From assembly GCA_017937125.1 (NCBI GenBank), contig JAGBEH010000008.1, positions 1-64,000 on the forward strand: DNA of 64,000 nt. Reading direction: 5' to 3'. The notes beneath the pieces were generated by a model. It made no database searches and had not been told where the DNA came from. It saw nothing but the letters and a program-made list of their open reading frames with translations. Position 1 is the first letter of the stretch, and each line of letters opens with the position of its first letter. The translations under genes were made by a program, and so were the position numbers. Positions 45,075 to 53,573 of the stretch are shown piece by piece. This stretch comes from Alistipes sp. GTDB taxonomy: Bacteria; Bacteroidota; Bacteroidia; Bacteroidales; Rikenellaceae.

Positions 45075-45680
45075 TCAATTGCCGTGCCCCGCATCCCTGC
45101 CAGCGCAGGCGGCCTGCGGATTGCGGCCTAAAACTTTTTTGGAATATGTCTCCACGAGTTCGCCGCGGCGAATGACGAGCGTACTGTCGTCCAAGCGTTC
45201 GATGGTCCACGTTTCCGAAAAATCGATGGTCTGGCCGTTGCCGACGCTTTTGCCGCCGAGCGTCAGTTCATTGCCCTCGACGCTCCAGCTTTCGTACAAC
45301 AGAGTGCTCATATTTATCGAGCTGGCTTCGCCCTCGACATAGAGATTGAATCCCTGCACCTGCTCGGCGTCGATAGGATTGGGCTGCACCCACGTTCCGA
45401 CGAGATAGTTGTATTCGGCCGGCGCCGCAATCTTTGCGGCGGTTCCGAACCCGTCCTCGATATCGCCTTCGCAGGTGACGGTTACGGGCGAGCCGATGAA
45501 GAGTCCCGCAGGGCAATCGCGCTCGGCATCGAGCGTTCCGAATGTTATTATCTCGCCTTCGGCGGTCCTGACAGTCACGGTGTTCATCGATGCGTCATCT
45601 ACGACGCCCTCGACTGTCCGAGGTTGCGAACAAGCAGTCGCCAACATCAAGGCAACGGCTACAAATCCGTAGTTTTTCAT
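45075..45680 (-). CDS. Lipocalin-like lipoprotein
   Basis: A 201-aa protein with a lipoprotein signal (TACS, Cys17). The second half reads like Bacteroidetes lipocalin-like domains (YNYLVGTWVQPNPI ... YESWSVEGNELTLGGKSVGNGQT ... TWTIERLDDSTLVIRR). The first half may be a small OB-like strand domain (TVEGVVDDASMNTVTVRT). Function is unknown. I used the ATG at 45680; a TTG three codons earlier is in frame. Confidence 0.75.
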   Translation of the reverse strand: MKNYGFVAVALMLATACSQPRTVEGVVDDASMNTVTVRTAEGEIITFGTLDAERDCPAGLFIGSPVTVTCEGDIEDGFGTAAKIAAPAEYNYLVGTWVQPNPIDAEQVQGFNLYVEGEASSINMSTLLYESWSVEGNELTLGGKSVGNGQTIDFSETWTIERLDDSTLVIRRGELVETYSKKVLGRNPQAACAGRDAGHGN

Positions 45681-45704
45681 ATATGACAATAAGTTTATGG
45701 GGTT

Positions 45705-47096
45705 TTATCTCTCTTTAGCTCGTATATACCCGTCGATGGCCGCCGCCGCTTTACGCCCCGCACCCATTGCGAGAATCACAGTCGCCGCACCCGTCACGGC
45801 ATCGCCGCCCGCAAAGACGCCCTCGCGCGAGGTCGCACCGTATTCATCGGCCACGATACACCCTCGGCGCGTGGTTTCGAGCCCGTCCGTAGCGGATGCG
45901 ATAAGCGGATTGGGAGAGGTGCCCAGCGCCATAATCACGACATCGCATTCGATCTCGAAATTCGAGCCCTCCTTCTCTATCGGCGACCGGCGGCCGCTCT
46001 CGTCGGGTTCGCCGAGCTCCATCTCCACGCACTCGATACCTCTGACACGTCCGTTTTCGTCGCCGAGAATCCGCACGGGATTGGTCAGCATACGGAACTC
46101 TATGCCCTCCTCCTTCGCGTGGTGCACCTCTTCGGCACGCGCGGGCAGCTCCTTTTCGCTCCGTCGGTAGACGATAACCGCTTCGGCACCGAGACGCTTG
46201 GCGGTGCGCACGGCATCCATAGCCACATTGCCGCCGCCCACTATAACAGCCTTGCGTCCCGCATATATCGGCGTATCGTAATGCTCGTCGTACGCGCGCA
46301 TAAGATTCGCACGCGTCAGGAACTCATTGGCCGAGAATACGCCGTTGAGGTTCTCGCCATCGATTCCCATAAACCGCGGCAGACCCGCACCCGAGCCTAT
46401 GAACACGGCCTCATAGCCCTCGTCGTCCATCAACGAATCTACGGTCACGGTACGTCCCGCGATAACGTCCGTCTCGATTTCGACGCCCAGACGCCTTACC
46501 TCGTCTATCTCCCGCCCGACGACCGCCTTTTTCGGCAGGCGGAATTCGGGAATACCGTAGACAAGCACTCCGCCCGCTTCGTGCAAAGCCTCGAAGATCT
46601 TCACCTCGTAACCCATTTTCGCCAGGTCGCTCGCGCACGCCAGCCCCGACGGGCCGCTGCCGATGACCGCGACCTTGTGTCCGTTACGGACGATGCCGTT
46701 CGGCACCGTACCGCTCCCGCCAGGTTTGCTGTCTCCGACGAAACGTTCGAGTTTGCCTATCGCCACGGGTTCGCCCTTGATTCCGAGGATGCAGGCGCCC
46801 TCGCACTGCGTCTCCTGCGGGCATACGCGGCCGCAGACGCTCGGGAGTGAGCTGTCCTCGGCGATGATAGCGGCAGCGGACTCCACATCGCCCGCAACAA
46901 GGCGCGAGATGAAATCCGGTATGCGTATATTTACGGGGCAAGCCTCGACACAACGCGGCTTCTTGCAGTTAAGGCAGCGCGACGCTTCGAGCATCGCCTC
47001 CTCCTTGTCGTATCCGTAGCAGACCTCTTCGAAATTAGTCGCGCGGACCGCAGGGTCTTGCTCTCTGACGGGAACACGCGGTATCTTGTTAGCCAT
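45705..47096 (-). CDS. gltA: NADPH-dependent oxidoreductase, GltA/NfnB-like
   Basis: A 463-aa flavoprotein of the glutamate synthase small-subunit type. The N-terminal iron-sulphur motifs are RCLNCKKPRCVEACPV and CGRVCPQETQCEGAC; the FAD loop VAVIGSGPSGLACASDLAKM is near 143 and the NADPH loop AVIVGGGNVAMDAVRTAKRL near 290. It overlaps the preceding gene by one base (TAATG). Paired with that gene this matches either a homotetrameric-type glutamate synthase or the NfnAB electron-bifurcating transhydrogenase; the pairing favours the Nfn-like reading. Confidence 0.9.
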   Translation of the reverse strand: MANKIPRVPVREQDPAVRATNFEEVCYGYDKEEAMLEASRCLNCKKPRCVEACPVNIRIPDFISRLVAGDVESAAAIIAEDSSLPSVCGRVCPQETQCEGACILGIKGEPVAIGKLERFVGDSKPGGSGTVPNGIVRNGHKVAVIGSGPSGLACASDLAKMGYEVKIFEALHEAGGVLVYGIPEFRLPKKAVVGREIDEVRRLGVEIETDVIAGRTVTVDSLMDDEGYEAVFIGSGAGLPRFMGIDGENLNGVFSANEFLTRANLMRAYDEHYDTPIYAGRKAVIVGGGNVAMDAVRTAKRLGAEAVIVYRRSEKELPARAEEVHHAKEEGIEFRMLTNPVRILGDENGRVRGIECVEMELGEPDESGRRSPIEKEGSNFEIECDVVIMALGTSPNPLIASATDGLETTRRGCIVADEYGATSREGVFAGGDAVTGAATVILAMGAGRKAAAAIDGYIRAKER

Positions 47097-47956
47097 TATT
47101 TGAAACAATTACATTCATGAGACTTCTCGTTAGCCTTCCGCTCCTCGTCGCGGAACATCGCCTGACGGCGCATAGCCTCGTCGAAATCGACCTTATGGCC
47201 GTCGAATTCGGGACCGTCGATACACGTAAACAGCGTCTTCCCGCCTACGCTTACGCGGCAGGCCCCGCACATACCCGTACCGTCCACCATCAAAGCGTTG
47301 AGCGACACGGTGGTCTTCAGTCCGTAGGGCTCGGTCGTCAGCGCGACGAACTTCATCATAATCATCGGGCCTATGGCCACGCATTCATCGTAACGGTTGC
47401 CGCGAACGTCTATCAGCTCCCTGATGACGTCGGTAACCAAGCCTTTCACTCCCGCACTGCCGTCATCGGTCGCGATGTACAGATTCGACGCCACGGCATG
47501 CATCTCGTCGGTATATATCAGCAGCGAAGCCGTTTTGGCACCGATGATTACATCGGCCTCGACGCCGTGCTCGTGCAGCCACCTGACCTGCGGATAAACG
47601 GGGGCCGTGCCCACGCCGCCCGCAACGAACAGATAACGGCGCTTGCGCAACTCATCCGAAGGCATATTCACGAATTCCGAAGGACGCCCGAGCGGGCCCG
47701 CAAGATCGGCGAGCGAATCGCCCTCGTTCAAGGCGCATATCTTGCGTGTAGAAACGCCTATGGTTTGCGTCACTATGGTTACGGTGCCTGCGCTGCGGTC
47801 GTAATCGGCAATCGTCAGCGGTATGCGTTCGCCCGTTTCGTCGGCGCGAACTATCACGAACTGCCCGGGTTGTGCCGCCGCAGCGACACGCGGCGCCTCG
47901 ACACGCATCAGACATATATTGTCCGTAAGCAATCTCTTCTCCTTAATTGTAAACAT
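47096..47956 (-). CDS. Ferredoxin-NADP+ reductase alpha subunit, NfnA/SudB-like
   Basis: A 286-aa flavoprotein. It has the FAD domain (QPGQFVIVRADETGERIPLTIADYD), an NAD(P) domain (FVAGGVGTAPVYPQVRWLHEHG near 107) and a C-terminal [2Fe-2S] Cys cluster (GTGMCGACRVSVGGKTLFTCIDGPEFDG), as in NfnA and sulphide dehydrogenase beta subunits. With the downstream gene it should form a two-subunit complex moving electrons among NADH, NADPH and ferredoxin. ATG at 47956 has GAGTGAG upstream. Confidence 0.9.
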   Translation of the reverse strand: MFTIKEKRLLTDNICLMRVEAPRVAAAAQPGQFVIVRADETGERIPLTIADYDRSAGTVTIVTQTIGVSTRKICALNEGDSLADLAGPLGRPSEFVNMPSDELRKRRYLFVAGGVGTAPVYPQVRWLHEHGVEADVIIGAKTASLLIYTDEMHAVASNLYIATDDGSAGVKGLVTDVIRELIDVRGNRYDECVAIGPMIMMKFVALTTEPYGLKTTVSLNALMVDGTGMCGACRVSVGGKTLFTCIDGPEFDGHKVDFDEAMRRQAMFRDEERKANEKSHECNCFK

Positions 47957-47960
47957 AATC

Positions 47961-49118
47961 TCACTCTTCAATAACAGCCGTCACGCGCAACTCGCGCATA
48001 GGACGGAACGGGTCGTCGGTTATTATGCGTACCCGCTCGACGAAATACCCGCTTTCGCAAAGCGACGGCGAGAACTCCACCGCCACGGTGCGCCTTTCGC
48101 CCGCCCCGAGCGTATCGCCGCCCCGCAATGACAACTTCAGTCCTGCACTGCGATGCTCCACGCTGCGGATATGCAACGGCGCCTCTCCCGTATTCCCGAC
48201 GGTAAAATATCCCGTATGCGTCTTATCACGGCGTTTTACGACCCCAAATTTAACAATATTTTTTGTTAATTCGGCTTTCGGGGCGTAATTGTCGATGACA
48301 TCGTCGCGATTATCTATGGCAACAGCCGTTACGACTACCGAAGTCTCGGACGGTCTGCCCTCCGTCTCGAATGTCAGGACATCGTTCAGCGTCCCGTACT
48401 TTCCGCACGAGGCGGGCAGTGAATAAGCCAGCCCTATCTCCCCCTTGGCATACGGCTCCACGATCGACGGATAATCGACAGTCAGCAGACCGCTCGCAGG
48501 CAAAACGACTATACGGAGTTTCAGACGCCTGTCCGACGTATTGACGAAACCGATGGCCGTGCGGCAGGTTTTTCCGTGCTCGACGTAACCGAAAGCGTGG
48601 AAATTATCCTCGAGACGCAGCCCGTGTCCTACGAAAACGGGATACATCTCCTCGATCGAACGGCTTCTCGGAATTACATTCCCCGCAATGCGCAGCTTCA
48701 CGGGGCGGGCATTCTCCGAAGTCATAAGCACGACCTCCTTGTCGAAACGGCCTGCACGGTTCATCGGGTCGAAAGTGATCTCCACCTGCCCACGACCGTT
48801 CGGGAGCACCGGTTCGCGCGTATATATCGGCACGGTGCACCCGCAGCTCGAGGCGGCGGAGAGTATGACGACAGGTTCATCTCCCGCATTGCGAAAAGCG
48901 AACGTATGCGTCACCTTGCCCCCGTCCTCGCGTACGGTGCCGAAATCATATATTTTCCCGTCGAAGCGCAGCATCGAACTGTCCCGCACGGGTCCGTCGC
49001 CCCGCGGCTGTCCCGCGACAGCAACACCCGCGATGCCCGTTTCCGCCACGGAAATACCCGCGCACAAGGCGGCCGCAAGAAATACGGTACGAAGACAATA
49101 TGTATCCATACATTTCAT
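47961..49118 (-). CDS. DUF1573 envelope protein
   Basis: A 385-aa protein with a signal peptide. The DUF1573 pattern (YDFGTVREDGGKVTHTFAFRNAGDEPVVILSAASSCGCTVP, the paired Cys in the SCGCT motif) is near residue 60-100. Three further Ig-like modules follow, the last again DUF1573-like (FGVVKRRDKTHTGYFTVGNTG). These proteins are common in Bacteroidetes and their role is unknown. It ends 4 bp before the flavoprotein pair and is probably co-transcribed. Confidence 0.85.
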   Translation of the reverse strand: MKCMDTYCLRTVFLAAALCAGISVAETGIAGVAVAGQPRGDGPVRDSSMLRFDGKIYDFGTVREDGGKVTHTFAFRNAGDEPVVILSAASSCGCTVPIYTREPVLPNGRGQVEITFDPMNRAGRFDKEVVLMTSENARPVKLRIAGNVIPRSRSIEEMYPVFVGHGLRLEDNFHAFGYVEHGKTCRTAIGFVNTSDRRLKLRIVVLPASGLLTVDYPSIVEPYAKGEIGLAYSLPASCGKYGTLNDVLTFETEGRPSETSVVVTAVAIDNRDDVIDNYAPKAELTKNIVKFGVVKRRDKTHTGYFTVGNTGEAPLHIRSVEHRSAGLKLSLRGGDTLGAGERRTVAVEFSPSLCESGYFVERVRIITDDPFRPMRELRVTAVIEE

Positions 49119-49240
49119 AATCAATAATTTGAACGGTCGAAAAGCTGCCGAGCCTTACAACGACGGATATTTGCGCCCGTCAGCATTGCGCCGTCCGTCA
49201 GCACAAAGTTACACTTTCTTGCAATTTTTTAAGCAAAAGT

Positions 49241-49271
49241 TTTGCAGGAATAAAAAAATCACCTATATTTG
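49241..49271 (+). promoter_or_regulatory. Promoter of the tRNA cluster
   Basis: TTTG (49241-49244), 19 bases, TATATTTG (49264-49271), 31 bp before tRNA-Asn. Confidence 0.8.
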
Positions 49272-49302
49272 CACTCCGAAACGATTAAACTGTTTCGGAA
49301 AA

Positions 49303-49376
49303 GCCTGAATAGCTCAGTCGGTTAGAGCACATGACTGTTAATCATGGGGTCCTAGGTTCAAGTCCTTGTTCAGGCG
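49303..49376 (+). tRNA. tRNA-Asn (GUU anticodon)
   Basis: A 74-nt cloverleaf with acceptor GCCTGAA/TTCAGGC, anticodon loop CTGTTAA, T-arm GGTTCAAGTCC. No encoded CCA. Confidence 0.95.
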
Positions 49377-49498
49377 CTATTGCGCAAGGGTTGCAAAGGT
49401 TCTTTCAAAAAGGCTGTAAATCGCCTTTCGTTATTCGGAGGGCAAACGGGCAAAGCGGAAAGTATTGCCTTTACAGTCCCGAGCCATTTTTTAGAAAC

Positions 49499-49573
49499 GG
49501 GAGCTTAGCTCAGCTGGTTCAGAGCGTCTGCCTTACAAGCAGAGGGTCGGGGGTTCGAATCCCTCAGCTCCCA
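49499..49573 (+). tRNA. tRNA-Val (UAC anticodon), copy 1
   Basis: A 75-nt cloverleaf with acceptor GGGAGCT/AGCTCCC, anticodon loop CTTACAA, T-arm GGTTCGAATCC. Confidence 0.95.
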
Positions 49574-49655
49574 CAAGCCGCCTTCGATGGTGGCTTTTTT
49601 ATCGCCCTTTAGGGGCGTTCATATATTTCCGCTTTCCCGCAAGGGAGAGTTTTTC

Positions 49656-49730
49656 GGGAGCTTAGCTCAGCTGGTTCAGAGCGTCTGCCTTACAAGCAGA
49701 GGGTCGGGGGTTCGAATCCCTCAGCTCCCA
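49656..49730 (+). tRNA. tRNA-Val (UAC anticodon), copy 2
   Basis: Identical in sequence to copy 1, 157 bp further on. Its 3' end is repeated once more at 49934-49952. Confidence 0.95.
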
Positions 49731-49933
49731 CAGCGAAACAAAACATTGCATCAAAGCCACTCGCATGAGTGGCTTTTGTTGTGTATGTAGGGCCTGGAGA
49801 ATTTATTTTCCAGGCTTTACGTACACAATAAATGGTGTCGTACAATGTACGACTTCGATAGCAATGTTTTACTTCCTTTGGGTGCCGAGGAAAAAACGAG
49901 CGGTGCGAGGCGGAAGCCGAGCATAGCGAAGTT

Positions 49934-49952
49934 AATCCCTCAGCTCCCACAA
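49934..49952 (+). repeat. att-like copy of the tRNA-Val 3' end
   Basis: AATCCCTCAGCTCCCACAA repeats the last 17 bases of tRNA-Val and the bases just after it (19/19 with copy 1, 18/19 with copy 2). Such a direct repeat marks where tyrosine integrases insert elements. It lies at the left edge of a run of accessory and broken genes. Confidence 0.65.
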
Positions 49953-49961
49953 ATTAAAATC

Positions 49962-49996
49962 AAGAGGTTGCGAGTATTCGCAACCTCTTTTCTTTT
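49962..49996 (+). terminator. Hairpin terminator after the tRNA cluster
   Basis: AAGAGGTTGCGA / TCGCAACCTCTT followed by TTCTTTT. Confidence 0.7.
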
Positions 49997-50050
49997 GCCC
50001 CTTCGCAAAATATTCGACAAAATTTACGTTAAAGTATAGCACTTGCAATA

Positions 50051-50083
50051 CGAACCGGCTGCAAAATAATTGCAGCCGGTTCG
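50051..50083. terminator. Hairpin, probably terminator of the minus-strand zinc-ribbon genes
   Basis: Perfect inverted repeat CGAACCGGCTGCAA / TTGCAGCCGGTTCG, 21 bp beyond the stop at 50104. No U-tract on the minus side. Confidence 0.55.
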
Positions 50084-50103
50084 CAACTTAGAAAATAATT
50101 TGC

Positions 50104-50847
50104 TTATTGTGCATCCTCGGATGGTTCACCGACTTCGTTCACCGTCTCGAATACATGCCCCCATATCTTATAAAGACATATATCTACAAGGCAAACCATC
50201 AGCACAGAAACAAAAGACATAGTATCACCCACCATATCGCCGATAGTGTCGCTCAGCAGATCCGCAGCCATACTTACAATCAGCATAATGCCCAATAACG
50301 GCGAAGCCCTTTTAATTGCAATGATACCTATTGTTGCCTGAATGACGAGAATGACGACCGTCAATAATATGGCTAATATCCCTATGAAAATATTGTCTAT
50401 TTCGTCAGGATCCCATAAAGCTAACAGACTGGCAATAGCTATCAATCCTATCCAACAGGGGAAAATCCATTCGTTTTTCAACCCTTTTTCCCGACATAAT
50501 ATTCCTAATCCCCAGGCAATATAAATGGTCAGGCAACCTTCACAGAGGGTGAGAAGCCATCTTGGAATCCATGCAGCAATCGAGGAAACAAATCCGCTCC
50601 CGTGAACCGGCAGATCTTTTAATCCGGACAAAATTGCAATGAATACCAAAGCCCAACAAGCTATGGAATACCAAGAATAATCAGTTCTTGCGACTGATTC
50701 CCTTTCGATATGCAAGTCGGCCTCTTCTGAAACAGGAATAGTATGCGATACGGGAGCAGTAGTCAGCCACTCGCCGCAGTGTCGGCATTTTTTCGCCGAA
50801 ACTTTAATCGTTTCCCCGCAATATGGGCATTGTTTGGTCTCTTCCAT
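50104..50847 (-). CDS. Zinc-ribbon multi-pass membrane protein
   Basis: A 247-aa protein. A two-CxxC zinc ribbon (QCPYCGETIK ... KCRHCGEWL, residues 6-30) is joined by a linker to about six hydrophobic helices. I do not recognise the membrane part. The zinc-ribbon N-terminus is nearly identical to that of the next gene upstream. The ATG at 50847 (MEETKQCPYCG) fits; an upstream GTG is also in frame. Confidence 0.7.
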   Translation of the reverse strand: MEETKQCPYCGETIKVSAKKCRHCGEWLTTAPVSHTIPVSEEADLHIERESVARTDYSWYSIACWALVFIAILSGLKDLPVHGSGFVSSIAAWIPRWLLTLCEGCLTIYIAWGLGILCREKGLKNEWIFPCWIGLIAIASLLALWDPDEIDNIFIGILAILLTVVILVIQATIGIIAIKRASPLLGIMLIVSMAADLLSDTIGDMVGDTMSFVSVLMVCLVDICLYKIWGHVFETVNEVGEPSEDAQ

Positions 50848-50864
50848 TTGATTTGAATGATAGG

Positions 50865-52103
50865 TCACATTTGTTCTGTTATCTCAATAGCTTTTTGGGC
50901 TGCAATATCATTGAATATGAAATTAACGAAATCGCCTGGTACGGAGTGAAGCGGAGTCGCCGATTGGCCGACGGAACTCTGTCGGAAAATTTTCAGTCCA
51001 TCAGGTACTCCAGAAATGCCTAAATCCACTCTTAGGAAACAATTCTCGTATCGACCCTCCGTGATCATTCCGATAATTGCACCGTTAAAAAGCGCGAATT
51101 CCCCCGTCCGGCAATTAACTTTGCCGCTCAGCGGAATCTCCATTCCATCCTGCCAATAATTGAAATACAGCAAATCGGGATCTATGGTAGAAGGAAAAAG
51201 CTTGTAATGCAGATCCAACCCGACCTCCGGATTCCTCTCGACAATGTCTTTTGCAGAAATTACAACCTCTATATCATCTTCTGTAATATCGGCATACGGT
51301 ACCCCGGCAGATACGATGACCTGTGCACCGAAATGGTCGATGAATTCATTGTCGAGATCGCGTTTATCGGTAGTCGCAACGGTAAAAAAACGGGTAGCAT
51401 CCGAATTAACCTCCCATTCGGAATCTTCGTAGACATAATATTTTTCACCGTTCCCAATTGTCGGAATAGAGATTGTAGACAATACGGCTCCCGTAGCAAC
51501 AAGAAGAACAAGCGCTCCGACGTGCAACGTATCGGACATACGCCATTTAGCGTGCATAGGTTCAGCTATGCCTTTCTTACATAATAGCACCAGTAAATAG
51601 ACGATGCCGACCAGCGGGATCATTGAGATGAATATCATCCAACCGCTTTTGCCTATGTCGTGCATACGTCGTACAGTCGCCGACAGCATAGGCAGGAACA
51701 TAATCAACGACAATGTAAAATAGACGGACAATCCTACGATGCCGTCGAAACAGGTTGCTACGCCCGATACGACAAAAAGCATAAGCCAATAAAGAAGGAT
51801 GAACATCCAGTATGCTTTTCGGTTCATCAACCCTTTGAAGTCGGCATAATGGTGAGCAAGTACACCCCAAAAGCAGGTTTTGAAGATGCCGCTCGTCGTG
51901 TCGTTTTTTGCTGTGGCTTGCGAAGCGGATAAGGTAACATTAACCTTCGTGTCAATTTTTTCGGTACACATCGAATCGGTCGTTTCATTGTAGTCCGATG
52001 CGACAACATGACCTTCGCTCAACCACTCGCCGCAGTGTCGGCATTTTTTCGCCGAAGCTTTAATCGTTTCCCCGCAATAGGGGCATTGTTTGTTCTCTTC
52101 CAT
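50865..52103 (-). CDS. Zinc-ribbon DUF805-like membrane protein with extracytoplasmic domain
   Basis: A 412-aa protein: N-terminal zinc ribbon (MEENKQCPYCGETIK ... CRHCGEWL), a four-helix DUF805-like membrane part (FKGLMNRKAYWMFILLYWLML ... RRMHDIGKSGWMIFISMIPLVG), one more helix near 215, then about 190 residues outside the membrane that I do not recognise. DUF805 proteins have no settled function. The stop lies 17 bp before the next gene's start, so the zinc-ribbon genes are co-transcribed. Confidence 0.75.
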   Translation of the reverse strand: MEENKQCPYCGETIKASAKKCRHCGEWLSEGHVVASDYNETTDSMCTEKIDTKVNVTLSASQATAKNDTTSGIFKTCFWGVLAHHYADFKGLMNRKAYWMFILLYWLMLFVVSGVATCFDGIVGLSVYFTLSLIMFLPMLSATVRRMHDIGKSGWMIFISMIPLVGIVYLLVLLCKKGIAEPMHAKWRMSDTLHVGALVLLVATGAVLSTISIPTIGNGEKYYVYEDSEWEVNSDATRFFTVATTDKRDLDNEFIDHFGAQVIVSAGVPYADITEDDIEVVISAKDIVERNPEVGLDLHYKLFPSTIDPDLLYFNYWQDGMEIPLSGKVNCRTGEFALFNGAIIGMITEGRYENCFLRVDLGISGVPDGLKIFRQSSVGQSATPLHSVPGDFVNFIFNDIAAQKAIEITEQM

Positions 52104-52128
52104 TTTATCGATTGTTATATTTATCATT

Positions 52129-52647
52129 CTACAAGGCATTCAACATAATATAGGTATCTAACGATTCTTCGATCGGATAACAGGACCACGTCGTTTGTGT
52201 TTCATCGAGCGTATTGATTTTGAAAATAAACTCGACTCCCGAATGTAGTTCCGTAAATGTCCAACTCCTTTCCGTGGCCGAATTGTAAGTCGCCTCATAA
52301 TCGGACAAATCTATTTGCTTGGCATCGTAAAGCTTACATATTTTTCGCGCATCGTTCTTATAATCCGAAGACTCATCATTTGCAATACGTACCAGTACAT
52401 CCCTATAATTCATATCGGAATTGTTGTATATTTCCAATATTTGCTCTTCCATTTCATCAAAAGCCTGATCATTTATGGCAAGTTGAAGCAGCAGTAAAGA
52501 ATTTGAACTTAAATACTCGGCTTTTGCAAGATGGAACTTTACGCAATCTCGAATTTCTTCCTCATATAGTTCGGGTGATTGCAGCAAAGAACAGGAACTG
52601 AAAAAAATTGTAATAATTCCTAAGATCGAGGTAATAGCTTTTTTCAT
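52129..52647 (-). CDS. Hypothetical lipoprotein
   Basis: A 172-aa protein with a lipoprotein signal (lipobox FSSC, Cys19). The mature part is helical at first (LYEEEIRDCVKFHLAKAEYLSS) and beta-rich later (RSWTFTELHSGVEFIFKINT). No family recognised. It lies 25 bp upstream of the DUF805-like gene in the same direction, suggesting an operon of four genes from 53254 to 50104. Confidence 0.65.
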   Translation of the reverse strand: MKKAITSILGIITIFFSSCSLLQSPELYEEEIRDCVKFHLAKAEYLSSNSLLLLQLAINDQAFDEMEEQILEIYNNSDMNYRDVLVRIANDESSDYKNDARKICKLYDAKQIDLSDYEATYNSATERSWTFTELHSGVEFIFKINTLDETQTTWSCYPIEESLDTYIMLNAL

Positions 52648-52654
52648 AGAATAA

Positions 52655-53254
52655 TTATTTTAAGAAATATTTAATGACTTTGTGCCACTCCGCCCACGAA
52701 TACCCCGCAGACGGGTGCTTTACGGGAATGGCTTTGACGCGTGTGCCGTCGGCGAGCGTGTAGTATCCGAATTTGATGGGAGGAAGGCCGTCTATGACAA
52801 TTTCCTCGCCCCATTCCCAGCGCTCTGTCGGAAGCAGCTTGTCCCACAGTCGATAACCCCACGCGATGATGTATTCGGGGCGATATGTTTCCAACACCTC
52901 GAAAAACGCTTCGGCAGATTGTCGCGGATTTTTAACGTCGAGCATTTGCCGCGGCGCATCGGTCGAAACCTCCTGCACAAAATTGTAAAACAGCAGCGAG
53001 TCCCATATCTGCCGGCGTTGTTGAGCGTCGGTTTCGGTTCCGGTGAGCGACCGTTCGAATAGTTTGAACGATTGCAGATAAGGCGGTACGGTCTCGGGAC
53101 AGTCGAGATACTCTTCGAGGACGCGAAAAGTCGCGTCGGGCGACGACTCGCCATTGCCGTAATGACTCTCCCCGAGGATAAGAATTCGTTTGCCGAAAAT
53201 TCCGCCTGACGAATATTCAGCCCCGACCCACGGCGTAAAAAATATACGCGTCAT
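52655..53254 (-). CDS. Uracil-DNA-glycosylase-superfamily protein
   Basis: A 199-aa protein whose landmarks match the UDG-like fold: ILILGESHYGN near 27 (catalytic-loop position), FYNFVQEV near 90, YIIAWGYRLWDKLLP near 128 and the closing KHPSAGYSWAEWHKVIKYF near 178 (intercalation-loop position). It lacks the GQDPYHGP motif of Ung. Proteins of this type occur in mobile and defence contexts; the true substrate is unknown. It leads the four-gene run and has a long structured leader. Confidence 0.75.
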   Translation of the reverse strand: MTRIFFTPWVGAEYSSGGIFGKRILILGESHYGNGESSPDATFRVLEEYLDCPETVPPYLQSFKLFERSLTGTETDAQQRRQIWDSLLFYNFVQEVSTDAPRQMLDVKNPRQSAEAFFEVLETYRPEYIIAWGYRLWDKLLPTERWEWGEEIVIDGLPPIKFGYYTLADGTRVKAIPVKHPSAGYSWAEWHKVIKYFLK

Positions 53255-53309
53255 AGATGTAAGTTTTATACTATCCGCTCCTCGATAGTGGGTTATGTAT
53301 AAAAACAGA

Positions 53310-53508
53310 AAGTGTGGAGTTGAATTTTCGTTTATCTACATGAAGGTTGTAGCAGGACCCTGAATCAAATAAACGATGCGATACCCCACACTTGAACAGA
53401 TATGGGATATCGGGCATATCCTATGCCTCGTCCATAATCTATACAAGAAATGAGTGCTGTTCGTCGTCCTTGATTCGTTGAAAACTGCTACATTTTCATG
53501 TAAGGACA
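53310..53508. ncRNA. Candidate structured RNA or long leader
   Basis: Several nested perfect stems: AAGTGTGG (53310-53317) with CCACACTT (53386-53393); inside it CGTTTAT (53329-53335) with ATAAACG (53369-53375); inside that CTACA (53336-53340) with TGTAG (53348-53352). Separate hairpins follow: GGATAT/ATATCC (53405-53421) and GTCCTT (53467-53472) with AAGGAC (53503-53508), the latter enclosing TACAT/ATGTA. No ORF fits. It may be an untranslated leader of the UDG-like gene or an independent RNA; the strand is unproven. Confidence 0.4.
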
Positions 53509-53565
53509 AAAGCGAAAACACTTTCATCAAATATGTCGGTTCGGGACCGAAGCCCTAAACTGTCA

Positions 53566-53573
53566 CAAAGTTA
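53566..53573 (-). promoter_or_regulatory. -7 element facing the structured region and UDG-like gene
   Basis: TAACTTTG on the minus strand, with a CAAC (GTTG on minus) 22 bases further up in place of TTTG. A start near 53559 would give a leader of about 305 nt to the gene at 53254. Confidence 0.4.

Noticed and set aside
49690-49950. Minus-strand ORF ending GAEGFEPPTLCL
   Set aside because: This is the well-known shadow translation of a tRNA gene, overlapping tRNA-Val copy 2.
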